64,000 bases of DNA from assembly GCA_037954325.1 (NCBI GenBank), contig JBBMNZ010000003.1, forward strand, positions 22,127,392-22,191,391. Reading direction: 5' to 3'. Position 1 is the first letter of the stretch. Every line of letters starts with the position of its first letter. The stretch comes from Fistularia commersonii (Eukaryota > Chordata > Actinopteri > Syngnathiformes > Fistulariidae). A program made the translations under genes and the position numbers. This document shows positions 34,290 through 46,227 of this stretch, piece after piece. The notes under the pieces were generated by a model. The model had not been told where the DNA came from, searched no databases, and saw only the letters and a program-made list of their open reading frames with translations.

Positions 34290-34588
34290 ACAGTACAACG
34301 CAATAAACCCTTGTTCCCACTTTTTTTTTTTAATGTTTTACTTTTTTCTTTCTACATATTCCTCTATTTATTCTTCAAGTTGGTATATTTTTTTATATAA
34401 AATACATTTTTGGCTTTATATTTTTTCTGTCTTATATCTGTAACCCAAGGATGCTGCTATCATGGTCCTGTATCCTTCTTTTTAAGGTTGTTTTTGTCTG
34501 TTTAGATTTCACCGAACTTGAGAGCTGCTATCTCTGAATTTTGTTGCATTCTGTGTAATGACAACAAAAGTCTTGAATTGAATGAACA
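34290..34588 (+). mobile_element. LINE-like 3' UTR tail
   Basis: Reads ...TGCATTCTGTGTAATGACAA CAAAAGTCTTGAATTG at the right end, a form of the usual fish LINE ending (…CTGTGTAATGACAATAAAG…). It interrupts the CATTCAC sequence between the composite copies. Coding sequence absent. Confidence 0.5.
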
Positions 34589-34599
34589 ACCACATCTTT

Positions 34600-35220
34600 C
34601 ACACATTTCATTTCAAGCCTCATATGATGCTAAAGAACCATTCAGCCTTTCATTCACAAGTCATAAAGTGACATATAACCATTCGCATGTCATATAAGAG
34701 CGAACAACCTGCTGCTCAGTACGTATTCATTCATTCATTCATTCTTATCTATACTTCTACCGATCCGTTCTGTCATAGGGTGAAAGGCGGGGTTCACCCT
34801 AGATCAGTTACCGGTCGATCACATTCACTCTCTCATTCACGTGCCATAAAAATACCGTTCACCCTCTCTTTCACAAATCATATCGGGATAGCAAACCATT
34901 CACTCTCTCATTAACACGTCATATAAAGTCATGCGAGCAAACATGGACTCATACGACTGTTCATGTAGGAATGTCATATATTCACTTTTTCATCGTTTAC
35001 TCCCTTATTTGCATGAGAACAAAGCTGTCACATAGAAACATATCAGCATTCATCCTCTCGTTAACATGTTATTTAGACATATACAATTTATTAGTGTATG
35101 ATGAGGAAACAAGAGAAGCCCATAGAGACACCGGGATAACATGGAAACTCCACTACCTGTTGGTATGAAACCGGGGACCTTCTTGCTGTGAGGCAGAAGC
35201 GCTAATGGCTGCGCCGCCAC
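34600..35220 (-). mobile_element. Composite SINE-like repeat, second copy, minus strand
   Basis: Tail words recur at 34725-34830 (TCATTCATTC, TGTCATAGGGTGAAAGGCGG, GGTTCACCCTAGATCAG), CATTCAC units fill 34830-35080, and the head lies at the right end (CCGGGGACCTTCTTGCTGTG, AGGCAGAAGCGCTAATGGCT, GCGCCGCC). On the minus strand the head reads GGCGGCGCAGCCATTAGCGC and has the A-box-like and GGTTTCATACC-like B-box positions of a tRNA-type promoter. Confidence 0.7.
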
Positions 35221-36439
35221 AGATCGACATTCCATATGTAAATATGTCACCCATTTGGTCCAGCTACATTTAGCGTGTTATGAGGGAGAAAAGGCGATAG
35301 AGACACACTCGTCGGCGACGGCGTTTCTTGGCCGCGCTTCAGCAAGTCGCAATCGACATGGGTGTCGGACGGCTCCCGTGTTCTGTTCGCGCCAACCGCC
35401 CACTCGCCGCACAAAGGCAACGCTGGACCGACACCAACATGAGTCCGACTAATGTGACAACAAAGGGAACTGCCATATGAAGAGTGATTAAACGCACACA
35501 ACCATGATGACACCGCCCACGGACGAGCATACAAGGCGGGGATAAACGGGGACGGGGGGGGGGGAGGCTTTGTTTCACTGGTGCAAACTAATAATAATAA
35601 AAAAAAAAAAAAAAACCCTGTCATGAGGCGTCAGCTTCTGACATCTTCAATCATCTCGTTTGACAGCGATATTTTTGGCCCCGGACTTCGGAGTCGCTCT
35701 GAACGCGTGTCTGATCTGACATACATTTCAGGTCCGTCTGACAGGCGCCATACATTAATCAGGAGGCCGGTGACAGAGCTGAGCCGAGCCCGCCGGCTGA
35801 TGACTCGGGCCGTTTGAAAAAAAAAAAAAAATCCAACCATCGACATCAGCAGTTGGAATTGAGGAAGTGTATTTCACCGCAGGTCTTTAAAACCGGTGCC
35901 GGAGGTTCCTAGCTCGTCTTTCGCGTCGTACAAGGAGGCGGCGTTGTCACAACAGAACACCCTGGCGCTTTCTCAACAAACATGCCAAGTCGTCACGGTA
36001 ATGCCGGTTTCCTCATGTCTTACTGGGAGGACATAACCGAAACTGACTGCGACCGAGCCTCGGGGCGCTGTCAGAGCCGGGAATTAAAACCGACGCGTTA
36101 ATACCGGTACCGCGGCGCTCTGAGGCGTGGGTGAGCCCGCGGGCACCGAGTCCGCGCTTGTCCTTCGAAGTGGTGACAAAATGCTCAGGGAGGTGCTGGA
36201 ATTCGACCCCACCGGGGCGGGGGGGGACCAAGCGGGGGGGAGGCAGGATCATCTGGGATTGCAGGAGTTTCCATAAAACTCTCAGCAAGAGTTACAGAGA
36301 CGTCTTGACAAAAATACACGCTTGACGCTAGCAAGCGCGAAATAGATCAGGCCAAAGGTCTCTATGAGCCATCCCATCCATGGAAGAAATGTACGACGCG
36401 CTACCAGATTTTTTTGCCATATCTTAGCACAGTCGGGCT
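35221..36439. other. Gene-free stretch
   Basis: A-runs at 35599-35615 and 35816-35831 and a G-run at 35553-35563. The 125-codon minus frame (35247-35624) overlaps other frames and has no domain. No repeat identified. Confidence 0.5.
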
Positions 36440-36762
36440 TCAGATAGCGCTAGCCGGGGATAGTGGCCACGGCTAGTTGCTGTGGCTGGTTAGCAAAGAA
36501 ATCTGTTAGCGTGAGGGACCCAACCTTGGCCGCAGTCAATCAAACAGGTTTGAGCAGACGCACGAGAATACTGTGCCGGCTGATCGGAGACCTATCGCTA
36601 TCAACAGCCAACAGCCAATGGAAAAGAGGAAGTAGTGTCAGAAGACGTGAACTGCAGAAATTAGCGTGAATATCAAAAAGCCACGCTGGACAGCGCTAAC
36701 GGATGAAAGAGCAGGTGGCTGCGCGAACAACGGCGGCCATGTTTGTTTACCTTCTAAACCGC
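36440..36762 (+). repeat. Dispersed repeat family of unknown class, copy 2
   Basis: Second copy of the family described at 25955-26310, with shared words AAATCTGTTAGC, CAATCAAACAGG, TATCAACAGCC, GGAAGTAGTGTCAGAAGACG, CAGAAATTAGCG, GCTAACGGATGAAAGAGCAG, CATGTTTGTTTACC. A minus-strand 68-codon frame crosses its end without recognisable domain. Confidence 0.65.
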
Positions 36763-37661
36763 GGCTCTGATTGACGAGGTCGCTCTTGCGTTCAGCCATG
36801 TGACACACCGTGAAGAGCGTGTGAGCTTCATCAGCGCAGTCCAACAGTCGTCATAAAGAAATCTACTGAAAGCGGCGGGCTAGCCCGACACAAACCGAAA
36901 CCAAGGTACAACCGCCGAATGCAAACAAATATGTCTTCCTCGTATAGCGGCCGATGTAAAGCTCAGCTGTCCAATTTGTTTAAACATCGCAAACAACGTA
37001 CATCGAAATGGAACAGGACGTAGTTGATAAATTTATGGGAGACGGAGACGGGCGATTCCTCCGGCTGGTACCGTCTTTGGTTACATATCATTCCAAAATT
37101 CGGTTGAAAAAAACATCAGGAGGAACAGGAGGGTAGCAAAACAATTTCGTCCGGAGTTTGACACGCGGTGACGTTTGACGCGCAAAGAGCAGAGTAGCCG
37201 CGGAAAAAAAGAAAAGCACGCGGGTTGTTTGACACGGAGACGAAGTTTCCATCCGGCGGCTGACAGCTTCTATTCACCCAGCTCAGATGGAAGGATACGA
37301 AGGCGATATGAAATGTCCAATATCACCATTCACGTCATCCGCACAACCATCTCCGTCCCGTCGACCGACAGGTGCGTGCACGTGAGGAAATGAGCTCCTC
37401 TCAGGCGGGGTGAAAATTCATGTTGTCATTTTTCCAACTTGGACCGGCGGAGCATCTCAGTAGCATTTGCATAACAGTAGCATATAAATATATGTATCTA
37501 TAGTATATGCTAATATATTAGCATATTTAGCATATACCACATATTTATAAAATATAATAACATCTTTCTTAAGTACATTTTTGGTGCAATGACATGAATG
37601 CAACGTCAAAGTTAAGCCCATATCAAGTGCAACCTTTTGTTGCTGCTGAGCTAATATTAAT
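36763..37661. other. Gene-free stretch with AT-rich palindrome
   Basis: No gene recognised. At 37505-37526 lies a perfect 22-base AT-rich palindrome centred on TAATATATTA within a run of TATGCTAA/TTAGCATA words. Confidence 0.5.
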
Positions 37662-37967
37662 TCATTCATTTATTCATTAGCTGTACCGCTAATGCTGCAT
37701 TCAGGGTGGTGCTGTAGCCTATCCCAACTGTCACGGGGTGAAAAGCGGGCTTCGCCCTGGATCGGTTGCGGGTCGATCGCCATTCATCCGTTCATTCAAG
37801 TCATAAAAACACCATTCACACGTCATATAGATACATACAACAATTCATCCTTTCATTCACACATCCGGGTGATTTAGGGTTTCCAGTGAACCACCTGCAT
37901 GTTTTTGGACAGTTGGAGGAACCAGGGAGCTTCCTGCCATGAGACCAATCTAATGGTTTAGCGGCAC
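37662..37967 (-). mobile_element. Composite SINE-like repeat, minus strand
   Basis: Most complete short copy. Left (tail): TTCATTTATTCATTAGCTGT, AGCCTATCCCAACTGTCACG, GGGTGAAAAGCGGGCTTCGC, CCTGGATCGGTTGC. Centre: two or three CATTCAC/CATCATATAG units. Right: CCTGCATGTTTTTGGACAGT, TGGAGGAACCAGGGAGCTTC and TAATGGTTTAGCGGCAC, the complement of the head region. Confidence 0.75.
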
Positions 37968-40900
37968 AAGTGCGCAGCAAGTTAAGTGTTTCTGCAGAGG
38001 GCGGGGGTCTGCAGCCCGATGCCGTGGACACTCTGTCTGCTGACAGGTGTCGTCAACCCCGGGGGGGCGCTGGTGTGGGGGGGGGACAGGAGTTCAAGTG
38101 CTCCTGGGGTGGGAGTGAGATGGGGCATAAGGGCTGGAGGGGGGGGTTGACAACCAAACTGTCTGGGGAGGTGACAACATAGCAGTGCTGAAAGCAACCA
38201 GCAGGCCACCTAGGGCCATCCAAGGATCAGAACCCGAGCCTCCACCTGTCGTTTCCATTTAAACCCCCGTCCCGTCGCTTCAACCGCCTCTTATTCTCCT
38301 TCAGAAAAAAAAAAAAGGGTGCAAGGGCGGAGGGGGTGATGCAGAGCGCAGCCATTCCGGTTAAAGGCCAAAAGCACCAACCTAAAATGAGGCGCGACAT
38401 AACTGTGGCGTGTTTGCTTAGATTAGACTTGCATTGTCAGATGTTCGGAGGTGGAGGCATTTGGGCGTCTATATTTAGGCGGCGCGGAGACTCCGCCGCA
38501 ACTCAGACAGATGCAATTTGTTTCATCCACTTTCACGAGCCGGGCTGCCAAAAAGCAGCCGCGCTGTTTACCTAATGCACTGCGGCCTGACCTTGTTTAG
38601 CTGAGCCCAGGGAGCAGGTAGAGATGCGAATCCACTCCGCTGCTCGCGGGGTTTGTCTTCTCTTATTAAATCAAGGGTGCGGGGTAAAAGGCGCAATCTG
38701 GACAATTACGGCGCTCACGGATGTTAGCTGATGGCTAAATGGGCGGCGCGCTCCCTTGCCGCTTTTGCTGCCGAAGCGCTAGCTTAACCCTCGCGTATCC
38801 CGGCGTCCATCCGGCCCGTCCTCGTGTCCGTCCAGAGTGCGATACGCACGTATCACGCCGTCCATTCCCTCGCACCAGGAGTCGAGTTTTCCCCGAGCGT
38901 GAAAATAAGATCCGCCAGCTTTAATCAATGCTTCTTTGCGGCGCAATCGGCCAGAGGCTCCCCAGCTATGCACGGCGTCCTCTGGCTAAACCGCCTCATT
39001 AGCAACAGGGGACCTCATATTTGCGGCGCGGTTAAAACCTTGGCCGGTTGGATCGAGGGCTACGGGTCGTTTGTCACGGCTCTTCTATTTATTGTGCCAT
39101 TCACGTGGCATTAAACAAGTCGTAACTCGTCCGTGAGCCCCCACCCCCCACTCTCTCCCAAACCCTAGCGCGCCAACAACTTGTCAGAAGCGTAGCGTGT
39201 CATGAACTCGGACACATGATCTCAGGGCCACTCTGGCGTTATTCTAGATGTCCGTTCAGGAGTGCCGGGGCATTTTTGGGAAACTCCAGGATTAGATGAC
39301 CTTGTTCTGGCTCCCACGCCGAGTCATGAGTTCCCTTCCTCTCCCCGCTGCTTTCCCGGTCAGATGTTAGCGCTCGGCGCGAACTCTGTCAAACGACAGC
39401 GCGTCAGAAACGTACAATGGCGCCAAACGACATATAATTTGTTGTGAGTCATGAAGGAATGACGTGTCCGGACCGAATGGGGCGCGTTGCAGCCGTCACC
39501 TTTTCCATGCAGAAGTCTCAAAGTTGTTAGCAATTCTTCCGCGTCGCTCTTGTTCGGTCAGATCTGTCATCTTGATGCTAACACGGCTCACACTTCATTT
39601 GTTGGCGGCTGCGTTTTTCCAAAAGTTAGCTTACTCTTTCGGCTCTTCGGCAATACGTAGTAGATATTTGCTTCTGGCCCCTAGGAGCTAGAAGAGGGTG
39701 TCTAGATCTGCAGGCTTTTTGAAAATGAAGGCAGCGCATTATATATTCAGCATTATGCACAGGCTAACAGAGACATATGGCAGCGGATCCAAGAGCTCGA
39801 AATATTCAGGTTAACCAGCAGTTATCTCCAATGAGGACCAGCGAGGAGCGCCGGCGCGCGGCACCGGCCAGGTGGCTCTTTGGGAGATAGCGCCAGAAGA
39901 TGAAACCGCCTCAGTGTCAGCATTTTAATTTGATCTGGCACGTGCACATATGCCTTTAACGTCTGCAGGGAGTCTGTTAGCCATTGATGTGCCTCGCCAA
40001 CGGTCTGCAGTCGCGCAGGTTAGCGCTGCGGGCTAATCTGCACCGAGTTGGACCCAAAAGCCGGTGCCAAGTTGATGGCAGGATGAGTGATCTTCTCTCC
40101 TCTGATCCCTGGCCCTCGGATGCCCACTGCGTGCCAAATATTCAGCTTCTTTGTAGTGGTTGCCAACATGCCCATACGGGCAGAGGAGGAGAGAAGAGAC
40201 CCAAACAGGATCTGAGGAGCAGAAGTCCTCCACGGCGAGACATTAGAAAGCGCGCTGTCGGGCCTCGGAGTTGGAAGACGTACGTTGCCACGGGCGGCGG
40301 CCTCCCGCTTCAAAACGAGGCTAACCCTCACTGGCACTTCATCTGCGATACGAACCGCTGTCGTGAAATATTTAAAACCCGCCTGACGTTACATTAGCAC
40401 AAAACAAAACAAAACAAAGAGCTAAAGGCGCGGCTTCCGTGCATGGAAATATCTCGGGAGAAAAGAAAATTGTTATTTCGGTCGCGTCTTGAAAAACTCC
40501 TCAAAAAAGCTGGGCTTTATTTTCAAGGCTAGCTTGTTGCGGAGCACGCGCGTCGAGGTCGTATCGCCGCGGCGTGTCAAAAAAAAAACCACCCTGCTCC
40601 TGCCCGACCGTCGCCTTTTTTTGTTGGTTTTTTTACTCGGCGTTTGAGGCCGGTGCAATCACAGGAAAATACAGCCTCCTCCCCAACTTCTTAGAAGCCG
40701 GCGAGCAGAGAAACAGAGATTGTAAAAGCGGCGGTTGGCCGGCTGCATTGCCGGCGTTAGCGTGACGCTAATGTCAGCTGAAGCCGGGGCTAGCGGCCAT
40801 CGAGTCGGCGGGCGCCGCGGGCATCTCGCCGCAGACGGCTCTGAAACCGGGCCTGTCTCAGATGGGAGCGAATCATGAAATCACAGCTGATTTCAAGTGA

Positions 40901-40984
40901 CCTCGCCGGCGGCCGGCCGGCCGGTGCGAAGCCGGGGCTCGACCATCCTGGCCGTCGGAATCGATCTAACAGCCGTGATAAAGA
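37968..40984. other. Gene-free stretch, partly candidate conserved non-coding
   Basis: Short frames only. Sub-regions 38480-38700, 38900-39120 and 39780-39970 are repeat-free with intact-looking words (TTTAATCAATGCTTCTTTGC, CATTTTAATTTGATCTGGCA, TAACCAGCAGTTATCTCCAA). A G-rich tract (38058-38085) and an A-run (38305-38316) are present. Regulatory function is a guess. Confidence 0.35.
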
Positions 40985-41180
40985 CGGATGCTCATTCATT
41001 CATCCATTCATTATCAGATTGTGAGGGTGGTGGAGCCGATCCTGCTGTCACCAGGCGAGAGGCCTGGTTTACCCACAAACATTCACTAACTCATTCACAT
41101 GCCATGTTGGAGACATATAACCTTTCATTCACTCATTCACACATAATATGGACACTCGACCATTCAAACATCATAGAAAG

Positions 41181-41600
41181 ACACGCCCATTCATTCACTC
41201 ATTCACATGTCATACAGGGACATATGAGATTCATTCACGCACCATATAGGAGACGTATAACCATTCGTTCAATCATTCATGTCCCATAGATATTCAACCA
41301 TTCACACATCATAGAAAGACACGCCCATTCATTCACTCATTCACATGTCACACAGGGACATATGAGATTCATTCACTCATTCACACGTCTAAAAGAGACA
41401 TATAACTATTGGTTCACTCATTCACGTCCCATAGACATTCATCCATTTCCACATCACAGAAAGACACGCCCATTCACTCACTCATTCACATGTCACACAG
41501 GGACATATGAGATACATTCACACGACTAAAGGAGACGTATAACCATTCGTTCACTCATTCATGTCCCATAGATATTCAAGCATTCACACATCATATAAAG
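41181..41600. repeat. About 140-bp higher-order tandem repeat in the CATTCAC core
   Basis: The segment starting ACACGCCCATTC recurs at 41181, 41319, 41464 and (as ACACGTCCATTC) 41601, spacing 138, 145 and 137. Each unit contains CATTCACATGTCA(T/C)ACAGGG, ACATATGAGAT, GAGAC(A/G)TATAAC, CATTC(A)(T/C)GTCCCATAGA and CATTCACACATCA, i.e. several basic CATTCAC modules arranged as a larger unit. Confidence 0.85.
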
Positions 41601-41617
41601 ACACGTCCATTCTAAAC

Positions 41618-41697
41618 GTCCTTGTAAAGCGTCTTTGAGTATCATGAAAAGCGCTATAGAAAACCTATGCATTATCATTATTATTATTATTATTATT
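41618..41697 (+). mobile_element. LINE 3' tail inserted in the composite repeat
   Basis: GTCCTTGTAAAGCGTCTTTG, AGTATCATGAAAAGCGCTAT, AGAAAACC, then an (ATT)n tail. GTAAAGCG...AGCGCTATA... is the standard 3' end of several vertebrate LINEs of the L2/CR1 type. Confidence 0.65.
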
Positions 41698-41806
41698 CAT
41701 TCACTCATTTGCATGACACCGAACAATGAAGGGTCTCCGATGAACCTCCTGCACGTTTTCGGACAGCGGGAGGAACCAAACGCGGGGGAGAACATGGCGA
41801 CTCCCG

Positions 41807-42934
41807 TGTCACCCAATGTTTTGCAACGTTTAGCTTCATGCTCGCGAGCTAGCTGCGATTTCAGACTATTTTTGGTATTTTCAGCCGGGGGTTCAAAAAT
41901 GACGACGGCATCTCTCGGGCCCAAGGAAACATCTTCCACCTGAAAAATATTTCAATAATACATCGTCCCTGCACAGCAATGAAACTAAACGTCTCTTTAG
42001 AGTGAGTCACGGCGGCGAAACAGCGTTCCGTGTATCCATTCAGTGTCAGAACAATTCCACCATTAGAGCGCTGAAGGGCCCTCGAGCCGCGCTACACTGA
42101 CGATGGAGTTCTCGCTCCTCCTTTGTCCTCCACTCCACGGCCTGCCCGCATTAACTCTCCAGCCCATTCAGCTGTGATTAGAAAAGCCTCTCAGCTTCCA
42201 GAGTTTGCAATCATTTGACCATAATGAATTCCAATCACTCCCTCCTCCGACCCTCTGCTCCCACTTGTGCTCGAGGAGCTGGAAGGAGTGCTGGTGCAAA
42301 ATGGAGAGAGCGGGAGGGAGGGAGGGAGGGAGGGAGGGAGGGCGTTCAGCCGGAGAATCACACAGAATTAAGAGACGGGAAGATGAATGTGCGAGGCGGC
42401 TGGGCATCCCAGAATACTCCGCGGCAGGATGGGTTCAAAAGCCGTCAAACCCCCCCACCACCACCACCACCACCACAAAAAAAACCCTGATTTGTGTTGT
42501 TTTTTGTTTTTTTTTTTAAACCTCGCTCGCTAGTTGAAAGACCGTTCAAAATAAGATGTAATCAGATTACTCTGGTTATATCCGTGATCGGGGTGAGGGG
42601 CTTGTCCTCCTCCCCCTCCTCGACAAAAAGGTCAGGCCGGACCGGAGTCGGTGCGTGAAAAGGGCAGCTTTGGACGTCAGCGGCGGGAATCTTTCCCATA
42701 AAAGGCGAACAATAGATTTTTATTAAAAAAAAAAAAAAAAAATCTTTTTCCGGCCTCGACATTCCACAGGAAGTCGAGGCCACGAAGAAAAGACGACCGC
42801 CATGGATTCTTTTGTCCTCTGAAGTGATGTGCGAAGGTTCCCCTTCTCTCTGCTCTACGGCTCTTTTGTTGCCGCCGTGTCACAGCGATGATGTTGACGA
42901 CGCCGCGGCTGTGACCTCCGCCATCAACATCCCC

Positions 42935-42969
<35 letters not shown>

Positions 42970-43123
42970 GCCACCGCCGCCGCCGCGTCCCTCGGGCCAA
43001 CAGTGTCCCTGTCACCCAGGATCAACGCTATGGCGCGGCGGCCGAGCTGCTCGCTGTGTTTCAGACTTCAAAACAAGTCCGGGAAACAAGCACTACAATG
43101 CAAGTGGGTAGGGTGTGAACACC
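41807..43123. other. Gene-free stretch with simple repeats
   Basis: Contains (GGGA)n at 42309-42342, (CCA)n at 42451-42475, poly-A at 42725-42741 and a (CCG)n tract at 42933-42990. The segment 42160-42300 is repeat-free (AGTTTGCAATCATTTGACCA, TAATGAATTCCAATCACTCC) and is a candidate conserved non-coding element. The proline-, histidine- and arginine-rich frames here come from the triplet repeats. Confidence 0.5.
42933..42990. repeat. (CCG)n trinucleotide tract
   Basis: About nineteen CCG/CCA triplets, giving a polyproline frame on the plus strand and a polyarginine/glycine frame on the minus strand. No surrounding coding evidence. Confidence 0.9.
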
Positions 43124-43165
43124 AAACACACACACACACACACACAGACGCGCGCACACACACAC
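43124..43165. repeat. (CA)n microsatellite, interrupted
   Basis: CA units interrupted by GACGCGCG. Confidence 0.9.
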
Positions 43166-43872
43166 GTTGTTCGCCCCCCTCCCTCGACCTTTAAGAGAGT
43201 GAAACGCAGGCGCGGAGCGAACTCCGAAAGCGCCGATGGTTCTGGACGCAGCTGTTCACTCCACTGCACAATGAAAGGTGCTGGAAATGTTAGCGTTAGC
43301 ACGCGGCTAAAAACATAAACAATACCAAAGTGAAAGGCGGCCACGATTCACGGCGCGGGGAAAAAAAATCAGATCATCACCTCGGTTCGGCCTGATCTCT
43401 GCATCCACGGTACGATATGGCGAGCTAGCTAACCGCATATTAGCTTTACAATCACTAGTAATCTATTCTCTGTTTTCTCAAACCACACAAAATCTTTATT
43501 TCAAGCCAAACCGTCTCGCTCAAAGTCGCTCGGGTCGGCCCTCCGAGCACTCAGACTTTATTACAGCGCTATTACACAGTCATTACTGCGCTATTACATT
43601 GCAAGGTTTCATCCCGGTTTCGCGTTCTTTCATCTTCCGAGCCAGGAGCCGCCGCGTGACTCCGAATCTCCGCCGTGGGAAGATCTCTGGCTTCAAGCCG
43701 AATTAAAAAGGAGCCCCCGCCCCCTCCTGCAGGTTTAGAGGAGAACCTGAGAGCTCGACTGAAAAATAATCCTGCTGCGCGAAGCTTTTTTTTTTTTTTT
43801 TAAAGTCAGGAGCTAAATAAAATAAACCGCACATGGAGATGGAGGGAGGTCTCCACGCTAAAGCCCATGTAT

Positions 43873-43880
<8 letters not shown>
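43166..43880. other. Gene-free stretch
   Basis: No gene recognised; T-run at 43786-43801. Confidence 0.5.

Positions 43881-43911
<31 letters not shown>
43881..43911. repeat. (CA)n microsatellite
   Basis: About fifteen CA units. Confidence 0.9.
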
Positions 43912-43916
<5 letters not shown>

Positions 43917-43962
43917 GTAATGCAGTACATAAGAAGATCATGTGTGGACGGCTGCAGCGTTT

Positions 43963-43967
<5 letters not shown>

Positions 43968-44030
<63 letters not shown>

Positions 44031-44032
44031 AC
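43968..44032. repeat. (CA)n microsatellite, longest in the window
   Basis: More than thirty CA units with one GA interruption near the right end. It lies 56 bases from the preceding CA tract. Confidence 0.95.
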
Positions 44033-44412
44033 CAATTTTGCAGTTTTATTTAATTCATTCCCTCCATCCAATGAGCGTCTTTGTTTCCATGCATTAATAC
44101 GACATTAAATTATACTGACGGGATTTAAATGGGCTTTAAATTACCGGAACATGTTCCTGAAGGGGCTGGGGGGGTGGGGCGAAGGAAAAAAAAAAAATGA
44201 ACGACAGGTCTGTTTTGCCAGTTAATGATTTGGCATGGATGGCAGTGGGGTGTAGTGTCGGGTTGCCATGACAACACGGGTATATAGCACGTATTGAGTA
44301 AATGGGATTATTTGAAAAGAGGGCTTTGCGACCCAGCTGTAACTGACAAGGGTCTGAGCTGTCGCTGAACTTACAGCGAGGGGGGGGGTTAGCTTTCAGG
44401 AGAGATGGCTGC

Positions 44413-44413
<1 letters not shown>

Positions 44414-44462
<49 letters not shown>

Positions 44463-44561
44463 ATGGATCTCTCCAGTGGGGGATTATGGGGGGTTGTTTG
44501 CAGCGTATATGGATCTCACCACAGAAGGTGACAGATGTCAAGCTATGTATGTATATGCACC

Positions 44562-44609
<48 letters not shown>
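44414..44609. repeat. Facing (CA)n and (TG)n tracts
   Basis: A (CA)n tract (44414-44458) and a (TG)n tract (44564-44609), each about 45 bases, face each other across a 105-base spacer. As complementary arms they can form a long hairpin. Confidence 0.9.
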
Positions 44610-44610
<1 letters not shown>

Positions 44611-46225
44611 CTTCGTGATGCCCAGCCTCCAGGGATACGACTGTGTCGTTGACGGAGATGCGTGTTGCGCACACAAAGAAGCCGCTTCGAAAATGTAAAC
44701 AGTTGCACCCCAGCCTATGGATTGAATTGAATTTCCCATTGAAATGAATGTAAATCCCCAAAGCCCCAAAACATACATTTCTTAAAAAAATGTTTCACTT
44801 TCTCGGGAGCCACAATATGGGGTAGTTTAATGCAAAAAGCACAAAAAAAAAAGCGTATTACGAGAACGCAACAACGAACTATGCAAACATCGACGATTAG
44901 CGTGCTACGCTACAACGCAACGATTCAAAATTCAAAATTCATTCGAAAACCGATTTGTTCGCAATCAGGGCTGCGAGCGGGCTGACGTTCCGCCGCTGCA
45001 CGAGGAACATAAAATAATTCAACACAGCATTTCCTCTTTTATCCAGTCGAATCGTCCCCGATGCTTGCAGTTTTCTCGCAAATCGGCGTGAACGCCGTCT
45101 AAAAAACAGCAGCCAATTAGCCTCACCTTTAGCCATTACAGATGCTTTAAGTGTTTATTACCCTTGAAATACCACGGAGAAATTAAAAGCATACTTGATG
45201 TGGAAAAAAAAAGGAATTAAAAATCCCGAAACAAGCTGTTATCGATTATTTACAAGGCATTAGAGACCCTCCTCTTCAGCCGTCCGCCTCCTATAATCAG
45301 GCAGCCGATCGATATATAAACGGCTTATTAACCTTTCACACCCGCAGCCTTTGATTGGAGCAAGGCGGCCCGATCAATAATACCTCGGGATCTATAATCG
45401 TGACACACACACAAACACACACACACACACACATGGCTGTCAATCATACAGAGCTCCTGTCTTTGGCGCGGGAAAGCGTCTGCTAGCGTGAATATTTCCC
45501 GTCAACCAGCAGGAGAGGGAGCAGCGTGGCCGTTCTGCACCGAGAGTGTGTTTACCCTGTGCGGTCGACGCATGTGTGTGTGTGTGTGTGTCACCGGTTG
45601 CCTGGCAGCGGCGGTGCCGGGTTCATTACCCTCCTAATGACAAGCTGATGGAGGCGCCTTAAGAGGCTCTCCTTCCTCTCGCTCTCCCTCCGTCTCTGTT
45701 TTCTTTCTTCTCGTCTCCCGCTGATTGTCATCTCGCCGTCACTTAGCGGCGCCAATATCCACACGCAAATTTCCACACGCGCCTTATCATCGATTCTTCC
45801 CGCGATGGAAAACAAAGGGGTCGGCGCGTGAAGGGAACGACGGCGCGGCTCCTCCGGTTCGCCTCTTCTGTGATAACGGCGGTTTAAGAACAGGAAGGAA
45901 CGGTGTAATAACACATTAATAAACCATGTAAACCATGTGTAATAAAGTCTCCAGCTGCGGAGGGGAAGGAAAAGTTTTCACTTTTTTTTTTTGACGTTTT
46001 CATATTCAGGATTAATCCCGCTTTCCTCATCGTATTAAATTGGGTCCGAATAATTTAATTTCAGTTGGATGATATTCACCGTTTTTTTTTTTTTTGTTTG
46101 TTTATTTTCTAGTTTCATTTCGTTTCTTTTTTTTTTTTTCCTGAGAAATAATTGGCCACTCATACATCCGGGGAGCGTTTCAGAAGGAGCCTAAATGGGA
46201 GGCTTTCCAGTGACTGCAATACATA
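44610..46225. other. Gene-free stretch, partly candidate conserved non-coding
   Basis: Includes (CA)n at 45402-45433 and (TG)n at 45571-45592. The sections 45225-45400 (TCCTATAATCAGGCAGCCGA, AGCCTTTGATTGGAGCAAGG, GATCAATAATACC) and 45600-45780 look repeat-free. Several T-runs lie between 45980 and 46140. Confidence 0.4.
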
Positions 46226-46227
46226 TA

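Larger units (their letters stand above)
40985..41806 (-). mobile_element. Composite SINE-like repeat with expanded core, minus strand
   Basis: Tail at left (CATTCATCCATTCATTATCA, GATCCTGCTGTCACCAGGCG, AGAGGCCTGGTTTACCC), expanded CATTCAC core at 41080-41615, then partial head at right (GAAGGGTCTCCGATGAACCT, CCTGCACGTTTTCGGACAGC, GGGAGGAACC, GAGAACATGGCGACTCC). A LINE tail interrupts it at 41618-41697. Confidence 0.75.

Noticed and set aside
42812..43111. Polyproline protein frame
   Set aside because: Generated by the CCG tract at 42933-42990; flanks carry no coding signature.
43920..44778. Open frames with long Thr-His or Cys-Val runs
   Set aside because: They are translations of (CA)n and (TG)n tracts, which are open in both dipeptide frames by nature.
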